From an uncultured Tenacibaculum sp. (GTDB lineage Bacteria; Bacteroidota; Bacteroidia; Flavobacteriales; Flavobacteriaceae), in assembly GCF_947502995.1 (NCBI RefSeq), contig NZ_CANNBW010000031.1, positions 1 through 45,517 on the forward strand: a stretch of DNA of 45,517 nt, given 5' to 3'. The position numbers and the translations under genes are program-made. The notes below the pieces were generated by a model. The model had not been told where the DNA came from, did not search any database, and saw nothing but the letters and a program-made list of their open reading frames with translations. Below are positions 40,968-45,517 of this stretch, in pieces (positions within the stretch are counted from its first letter, which is position 1; every line of letters begins with the position of its first letter).

Positions 40968-42248
40968 ATGAAACTTTGGAAAAAAGAATTTTCTCTAGAT
41001 AAAGTCATTGAAAATTTTACAGTTGGCAATGACAGAGAGATTGATTTACATATAGCAAAATACGATGTGATTGCTTCAAAAGCACACGCAAAAATGTTGG
41101 CTTCAGTAAAAATCATATCTGAAGAAGAAGCAAAACTTTTGATTCAAGCTCTAGATACTTTACTTAAAGAAATAGAAAATGAATCATTTATTATAGAGAA
41201 TGATTTTGAAGATGTACATTCTAAAATCGAATATGAATTAACTAAAAAACTAGGTGATACTGGAAAGAAAATTCATACCGCTAGATCAAGAAACGATCAG
41301 GTCTTAGTGGCTTTACAACTATACTATAAAAATGAATTACAAGTAATTATTGACAAAGTAAAAACTTTATTTAACACTTTAATTCAATTAGCAGAATTAC
41401 ATCAAGAAAAATTATTGCCTGGATACACACATTTACAAGTGGCAATGCCTTCTTCTTTTGGTTTATGGTTTTCTGCATATGCAGAGACACTATTGGATGA
41501 TATTGAGTTATTAAAAGCTACTTTAAAAATTGTAGATCAAAATCCATTAGGTTCAGCAGCTGGTTATGGTAGTTCCTTCCCTATTGATAGAAATTTTACA
41601 ACAAAAGAACTTGAATTTTCAACTCTAAAATATAATGTAGTAGCTGCACAAATGGCTAGAGGTAAAAATGAGAGAGTTTTAGCCAGTTCATTAGGTAATT
41701 TAGCCAATACATTAAGTAAATTTTCTATGGATATTTGCTTATATATGAGTCAGAATTTTGGTTTTATTTCTTTTCCTGATCAATTAACAACTGGAAGCAG
41801 CATTATGCCACATAAGAAAAATCCAGATGTTTTTGAATTAATTAGAGGTAAGTGTAACCAAATTCAAGCATTACATACTGAAATGTTGCTGTTAACAAAT
41901 AATCTACCTAGTGGTTATCATAGAGATTATCAATTATTAAAAGAAAATAGTATTAAAGCTATTGAAAACACAAAATTACTTTTAGATATTTTCAACTATA
42001 GTATTCAGCAAATCATTGTAAAAGATGTAAATATTAACGATGAGAAATATAAATATCTCTTTACAGTAGATAATATTAATAACCTAGTAACTAACGGAAC
42101 GCCTTTTAGAGAAGCTTATTTAAAGATTAGTGGCGAAGTAGAAAACAAAACCTACGTTCCAGATACTTCAAAAAAGCATACACATATTGGAAGTATTAAC
42201 AACTTATCGTTAGACAAAATAAAAGAAAAGTTGGATGCTAAACTTTAG
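40968..42248 (+). CDS. argH: Argininosuccinate lyase
   Basis: A 426-aa member of the fumarase/aspartase superfamily. It splits argininosuccinate into arginine and fumarate. Signature GSSIMPHKKNPDVFE (about 278-292) contains the catalytic Ser loop; HTARSRNDQVLVALQL (about 102-117) and PGYTHLQVAMPSSFG (about 149-163) are also present. Last gene of the operon; 44 bases after argE, no clear terminator in the 64 bases before the next gene. Confidence 0.96.
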   Translation: MKLWKKEFSLDKVIENFTVGNDREIDLHIAKYDVIASKAHAKMLASVKIISEEEAKLLIQALDTLLKEIENESFIIENDFEDVHSKIEYELTKKLGDTGKKIHTARSRNDQVLVALQLYYKNELQVIIDKVKTLFNTLIQLAELHQEKLLPGYTHLQVAMPSSFGLWFSAYAETLLDDIELLKATLKIVDQNPLGSAAGYGSSFPIDRNFTTKELEFSTLKYNVVAAQMARGKNERVLASSLGNLANTLSKFSMDICLYMSQNFGFISFPDQLTTGSSIMPHKKNPDVFELIRGKCNQIQALHTEMLLLTNNLPSGYHRDYQLLKENSIKAIENTKLLLDIFNYSIQQIIVKDVNINDEKYKYLFTVDNINNLVTNGTPFREAYLKISGEVENKTYVPDTSKKHTHIGSINNLSLDKIKEKLDAKL

Positions 42249-42312
42249 TTAAAGTTACTTTTCTGTAAACAATTACTAATATTAAAATGTACTTTGTGAT
42301 AAATGAATTCTT

Positions 42313-43239
42313 ATGAAAACTATTATTACAGGGTACATTTTTCTATTTACATTATTTAGTTTTAGCCAAACCCAAGAAGTACTTCCTATAGATCAATCGT
42401 TTAAACAATTTATAAGTTGTAGAGATTTTACTTTATCAACTAACGGAAAAGAAGCTTACTTTACTATTCAAAACTTAAATGAAAGTAAAGCTGCTATTGT
42501 AAAGGCTGAAAATATTAATAATACATGGAGAAATTTTGAAATAGTTTCATTTTCAGGAAAACACAGAGACATTGAACCTTTTTTATCTCCAAATAATTTA
42601 AGATTGTATTTTTCGTCAAACAGACCTAAGAATAAAAATGGAAAAGAAGATGATTACGATATTTGGTATGTAGAACGTAAAACTATTAATTCTAAATGGT
42701 CTCAACCTATAAATTTAGGAACTCCTGTAAATACAAAACATAATGAATTTTATCCTTCTTTAAGTAAAAAACATAATATCTATTATACTTCAGATCAAAA
42801 TAACAAAACAAGTAAAGATGATATTTTATTTGCCGAATGGAATGGATCAAACTACGAGCAACCAAAGGTTTTAAATGAAAACATCAATGGTAAAGGTTAT
42901 GAATTTAATGCATTTATTGATCCAGATGAAAATTTCCTTTTGTATACTATATATAAAGCTAAAGATGGAATAGGAAGTGGTGATTTATACATCAGCATTA
43001 AAGATGAAAAAGGTTATTTTCAAAAAAGAAAAAACTTAGGGAATCTGATTAACTCAGAGAGAATGGATTATTGCCCTTTTTATGATGAAAAAACAAATAC
43101 ACTTTATTTTACAAGTAAAAGAGATAATACAAAACTTAAAAAAACAGATAGTCTTTCAGAATTCAATACAATTACTAATGGTTATATGAATGGTCAGAGT
43201 AGGATTTATAAGGTAAAAATTGATTTAAATAATCAATAA
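42313..43239 (+). CDS. Secreted PD40-repeat (TolB-like beta-propeller) protein
   Basis: A 308-aa exported protein; signal peptide ending LFSFSQ (about residue 19). It contains several PD40/WD40-like blades: EPFLSPNNLRLYFSSNRP, EFYPSLSKKHNIYYTSDQN, EFNAFIDPDENFLLYTIYK and DYCPFYDEKTNTLYFTSKRD. Such propellers usually bind proteins or glycans at the cell surface or periplasm. No enzyme residues are recognisable. It follows argH but is unrelated to arginine by sequence. Confidence 0.85.
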   Translation: MKTIITGYIFLFTLFSFSQTQEVLPIDQSFKQFISCRDFTLSTNGKEAYFTIQNLNESKAAIVKAENINNTWRNFEIVSFSGKHRDIEPFLSPNNLRLYFSSNRPKNKNGKEDDYDIWYVERKTINSKWSQPINLGTPVNTKHNEFYPSLSKKHNIYYTSDQNNKTSKDDILFAEWNGSNYEQPKVLNENINGKGYEFNAFIDPDENFLLYTIYKAKDGIGSGDLYISIKDEKGYFQKRKNLGNLINSERMDYCPFYDEKTNTLYFTSKRDNTKLKKTDSLSEFNTITNGYMNGQSRIYKVKIDLNNQ

Positions 43240-43285
43240 AACTCATTTCGGAATATTCTCAAACTACAAGAAATAATCGTAAAAA

Positions 43286-43305
43286 TTACGTAAAGCTTTA
43301 CGTAA
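43286..43305. promoter_or_regulatory. Perfect 20-bp palindrome upstream of the glycoside hydrolase gene
   Basis: TTACGTAAAGCTTTACGTAA is exactly self-complementary with no loop. It lies 47 bases after the PD40 stop and 161 bases before the hydrolase ATG, in a 227-base gap otherwise without features. It looks more like a dimeric protein-binding site than a terminator, as no T-run follows. Confidence 0.45.
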
Positions 43306-43466
43306 ATTATAAAAAGACCATTAAGGCTAGTAAGAATCTAACAAATCTATATCTTAAAAAAATACACATTTCTTAAAATTCAAAACTTATTTTATTAAAA
43401 CATAAAATTTAAAACCATGTACGTTATTAATTTCGCAATAATTATTAACCTATCATTTTTAAAATC

Positions 43467-45398
43467 ATGTTTAAATATTCCCTTTTATTTTACGCTCTAT
43501 TTTTTGTGATGTCATTTTCTTTGTCTGCACAAAACTCTAATTCAAAAAAATTAGACCAAACAACAAAGGCCATTCATCAAGTCTTAAAAAAAGTAGCTTC
43601 TAAAAAAACAACTACAACACAAAATAAAAACAAAAATTGCGCTGGTGATTGTCCTCCTGGATATAATTTATACGCTTGTGGAAGATGTTGGGTAGATGAA
43701 CAACAAGCTCGTTCTGGTGGATGTAATGAAACTTGTAATGATCCTGTAACACCAGCTTGTAACGATGGAATTCAAAACGGAGACGAAACTGGAATTGATT
43801 GTGGAGGTTCTTGTTCAAACTCTTGCGATGTAACTCCACCTCCTACATGTAATGACGGAATTCAAAACGGAGACGAAACTGGAATTGATTGTGGAGGTTC
43901 TTGTTCAAACTCTTGCGATATAACTCCACCTCCTACATGTAATGACGGAATTCAAAATGGAAATGAAACCGGAATTGATTGTGGAGGTTCTTGTCCAAAT
44001 ACTTGTAATCCCACATCTGGTTTAAATGCGAGATTATTACCTCCTAATGATAAAATATTACTAACCATTGGTCAAGATTTAAAAACTGTTGCAGAATACG
44101 ATAATTCTAATTTGTATCCAGCAATGGGAGGAGTTACACAATATGTTGCTTTTTACAATCTTTTAAATCCATCTAATCCACAATATGGAGCATTAGGTGA
44201 AAATCCAAATGGAGTTCCAACTGGTATAGACATTAATTGGGGAGCTGGACCTTTAAATAGTCACAGTGGTGCTATAGGTTTTCCAAATTCTAGTTTATCT
44301 ATAGGAATGAGTATTGCTGAAGGAAATGAATCTGAAACTTGGTGTGCTGGATGTTTGAATCAAATAGGAAATGGTGTTTGGGACGATAATATAAAACGAT
44401 TTGCAAAATTTGCAAAAGATTATAATGATATTGCCATTTATTTACGTTTAGGTTTTGAATTTGATGGTGCTTGGAATAGATACGATAGTGGTCAATTTAA
44501 AAGAGCTTGGAGACGTTTTGTTGATGTAATGAGAGCTGAAGGTGTAACCAATGTAGCTTTTGTTTGGCAGGCTTGTGCTTCTCCTGTTGATGATTTAATT
44601 GACAGAAGAAGAGAAAATATTGAAGATTTTTGGCCAGGAGATGATTATGTAGATTGGCTAGGTTTTTCTTGGTTTTTAGTTCCAGATCGTGTCTATGAAA
44701 GAAACGGATATCAAGCTGCAACACAAAGACAATTAGCTGATGAAGTAATTAATTTGGCTAGGCGTAAAAATAAACCTGTAAAGCTTTCTGAAACTTCACC
44801 TCAAGGCTACGATGTAAGTGCCGGAACAAAATGTAATATTGGGTTTATAGACGGAACTGCTAATTCTAATTGTCAGAATAAATCATCTAATCAAATTTGG
44901 AATGAATGGTATACACCAATGTTTGAATATGTATATGCCAACAAAGATGTTATTAGAGCTGTAGATTACATTAATGTGAATTGGGATGAAGACACTTCTA
45001 AATTCGGACCTGGGAGTGGATATGCTGAGGGATATTGGGGAGATGCAAGAGTTCAATCTAATACAGGAATTTCTTCAAGATGGAATAACGAAATTGGAAA
45101 ATCAATTTGGTTACATGGAAGTTCTAATTTGAATGCTACACTATTAAGTGCTATCTCTTCAAGATTCAATATTAAAACTGATGATAATATCAGTCTATTT
45201 AATATCTATCCAAATCCAGTAAAAAACACATTGAATATAAACGGAATACCTGAAAACTCTCTAATTAAAATTTATGATACAAATGGTCGAGAAGTTATAA
45301 AAACTAAACAGCAAAAAATTCAAATACAAACTCTTCAAACTGGTTTGTATTTTATCAAAACTGAAAAAGGAACAAAAAGCTTTATTAAACGTAATTAA
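43467..45398 (+). CDS. T9SS-secreted GH26-like glycoside hydrolase with cysteine-rich repeats
   Basis: A 643-aa secreted protein. Signal peptide ends SLSAQ (about residue 22). A cysteine cluster (about 52-92: CAGDCPPGYNLYACGRCW) is followed by three 30-residue repeats starting at residues 98, 128 and 158 (CNDGIQNGDETGIDCGGSC), then a (beta/alpha)8 catalytic domain (about 190-560). Candidate catalytic glutamates are Glu331 (YLRLGFEFDGAW) and Glu442 (KLSETSPQG), as in GH26-type mannanases and related enzymes. The C-terminus (about 570-643: IYPNPVKNTLNING... GLYFIKTEKGTKSFIKRN) is a type A T9SS sorting domain. The substrate is unknown; a beta-mannan or similar polysaccharide is the first guess. 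Confidence 0.85.
   Translation: MFKYSLLFYALFFVMSFSLSAQNSNSKKLDQTTKAIHQVLKKVASKKTTTTQNKNKNCAGDCPPGYNLYACGRCWVDEQQARSGGCNETCNDPVTPACNDGIQNGDETGIDCGGSCSNSCDVTPPPTCNDGIQNGDETGIDCGGSCSNSCDITPPPTCNDGIQNGNETGIDCGGSCPNTCNPTSGLNARLLPPNDKILLTIGQDLKTVAEYDNSNLYPAMGGVTQYVAFYNLLNPSNPQYGALGENPNGVPTGIDINWGAGPLNSHSGAIGFPNSSLSIGMSIAEGNESETWCAGCLNQIGNGVWDDNIKRFAKFAKDYNDIAIYLRLGFEFDGAWNRYDSGQFKRAWRRFVDVMRAEGVTNVAFVWQACASPVDDLIDRRRENIEDFWPGDDYVDWLGFSWFLVPDRVYERNGYQAATQRQLADEVINLARRKNKPVKLSETSPQGYDVSAGTKCNIGFIDGTANSNCQNKSSNQIWNEWYTPMFEYVYANKDVIRAVDYINVNWDEDTSKFGPGSGYAEGYWGDARVQSNTGISSRWNNEIGKSIWLHGSSNLNATLLSAISSRFNIKTDDNISLFNIYPNPVKNTLNINGIPENSLIKIYDTNGREVIKTKQQKIQIQTLQTGLYFIKTEKGTKSFIKRN
43758..44006 (+). repeat. 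Three in-frame 90-bp tandem repeats
   Basis: Repeat units begin at 43758, 43848 and 43938, period 90 bases (30 codons); units 1 and 2 are almost identical at DNA level, unit 3 is shorter and slightly diverged. They encode the CNDGIQNG-type cysteine modules of the glycoside hydrolase linker. The near-identity suggests recent expansion. Confidence 0.9.
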
Positions 45399-45405
45399 AA
45401 CAACA

Positions 45406-45437
45406 AAAAGCCTTTCTTTAAGAAAGGCTTTTATTTT
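45406..45437 (+). terminator. Terminator of the glycoside hydrolase gene
   Basis: A perfect 12-bp stem (AAAAGCCTTTCT, 45406-45417, with 45421-45432) and T-rich tail, eight bases after the stop codon and just before the IS tip. Confidence 0.9.
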
Positions 45438-45443
45438 ATTTTG

Positions 45444-45517
45444 TGTCCCGTCCTGAAATAAGTTTACACAATTTAGACTTATTTTATGAATAACACTGTA
45501 CCCAAGAAAAAGCGAAC
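45444..45517. mobile_element. Tip of an insertion sequence, right window edge
   Basis: This is a perfect reverse-complement copy of 2-75. The element begins TGTCCCGTCCTGAAATAAG and extends beyond the window. With the left copy it frames the whole window with outward-pointing elements. Confidence 0.65.
45486..45517 (+). CDS. Possible first codons of an IS transposase, cut by window edge
   Basis: An ATG at 45486 inside the IS tip opens MNNTVPKKKR to the window end, the same frame as on the minus strand at 33-1. Too short to identify. Confidence 0.4.
   Translation, partial: MNNTVPKKKR

Noticed and set aside
43612..43839. Minus-strand open frame in the hydrolase gene
   Set aside because: It is His/Arg/Phe-rich noise produced by the repeats on the other strand.
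43758..44006. Regular 90-bp repeats that could suggest a CRISPR array
   Set aside because: They are continuous, in-frame protein modules with no variable spacers; they belong to the glycoside hydrolase.

Overview
The window comes from an AT-rich member of the Flavobacteriaceae (Bacteroidota). The evidence is a C-terminal type IX secretion sorting domain (45170-45395), two TonB-dependent receptors, FecI/FecR-type signalling, 2TM, DUF4476, DUF2141 and DUF3995 families, TAnnTTTG-type -7 promoter boxes, and an arginine operon of the acylornithine carbamoyltransferase type. I see no rRNA, tRNA, CRISPR array or phage module. Both window ends carry the same 74-bp sequence in inverted orientation (2-75 and 45444-45517). 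It looks like the tip of an insertion sequence with the first codons of a transposase pointing outward, so the window probably ends at two copies of one IS.

Layout. 1-7.7 kb: DMT exporter, metal-binding lipoprotein, outer-membrane receptor, a frameshifted lipoprotein, an unlisted 57-aa membrane protein, fumarase, and a secreted DUF4476 protein behind a sigma-54-like site. 7.9-19.9 kb: a redox island with a di-haem peroxidase lipoprotein, an ECF sigma/FecR/TonB-receptor cassette, a vanadium-haloperoxidase/PAP2 lipoprotein, and a LodA-like quinoprotein oxidase fused to a catalase-like domain, followed by its LodB-like flavoprotein. Three near-identical boxes (GGTTGGGTAA, 11-12 nt, AACGTA/T) precede the peroxidase, FecR and the haloperoxidase, which suggests one sigma factor controls all three units. 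19.9-26.3 kb: guanine deaminase, aldose epimerase-like protein, HAD and DinB proteins, DUF3995 protein, hutI-hutG and an MFS transporter. 26.3-32.7 kb (minus strand): a DUF2141 protein, a histidine kinase with a 2TM domain at its C-terminus, five free-standing 2TM proteins in tandem, a LytTR regulator, then a second kinase/LytTR pair.

32.8-42.2 kb: the arginine biosynthesis operon (GNAT acyltransferase, argG, argC, proC, argD, argF', argB, argE, argH). It is preceded by an undetected 21-codon leader peptide (32858-32923) containing six CGN arginine codons. The leader starts only four bases after a -7 promoter box, so it is probably translated from a leaderless transcript. This is the clearest candidate for an undescribed regulatory system here: ribosome-mediated sensing of charged tRNA-Arg. 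Two copies of an approximately 80-bp imperfect palindrome lie between genes of this operon.

42.3-45.4 kb: a secreted PD40 beta-propeller protein and a T9SS-secreted GH26-like glycoside hydrolase with three 30-residue cysteine-rich repeats. All family assignments come from reading motifs; no database search was run.
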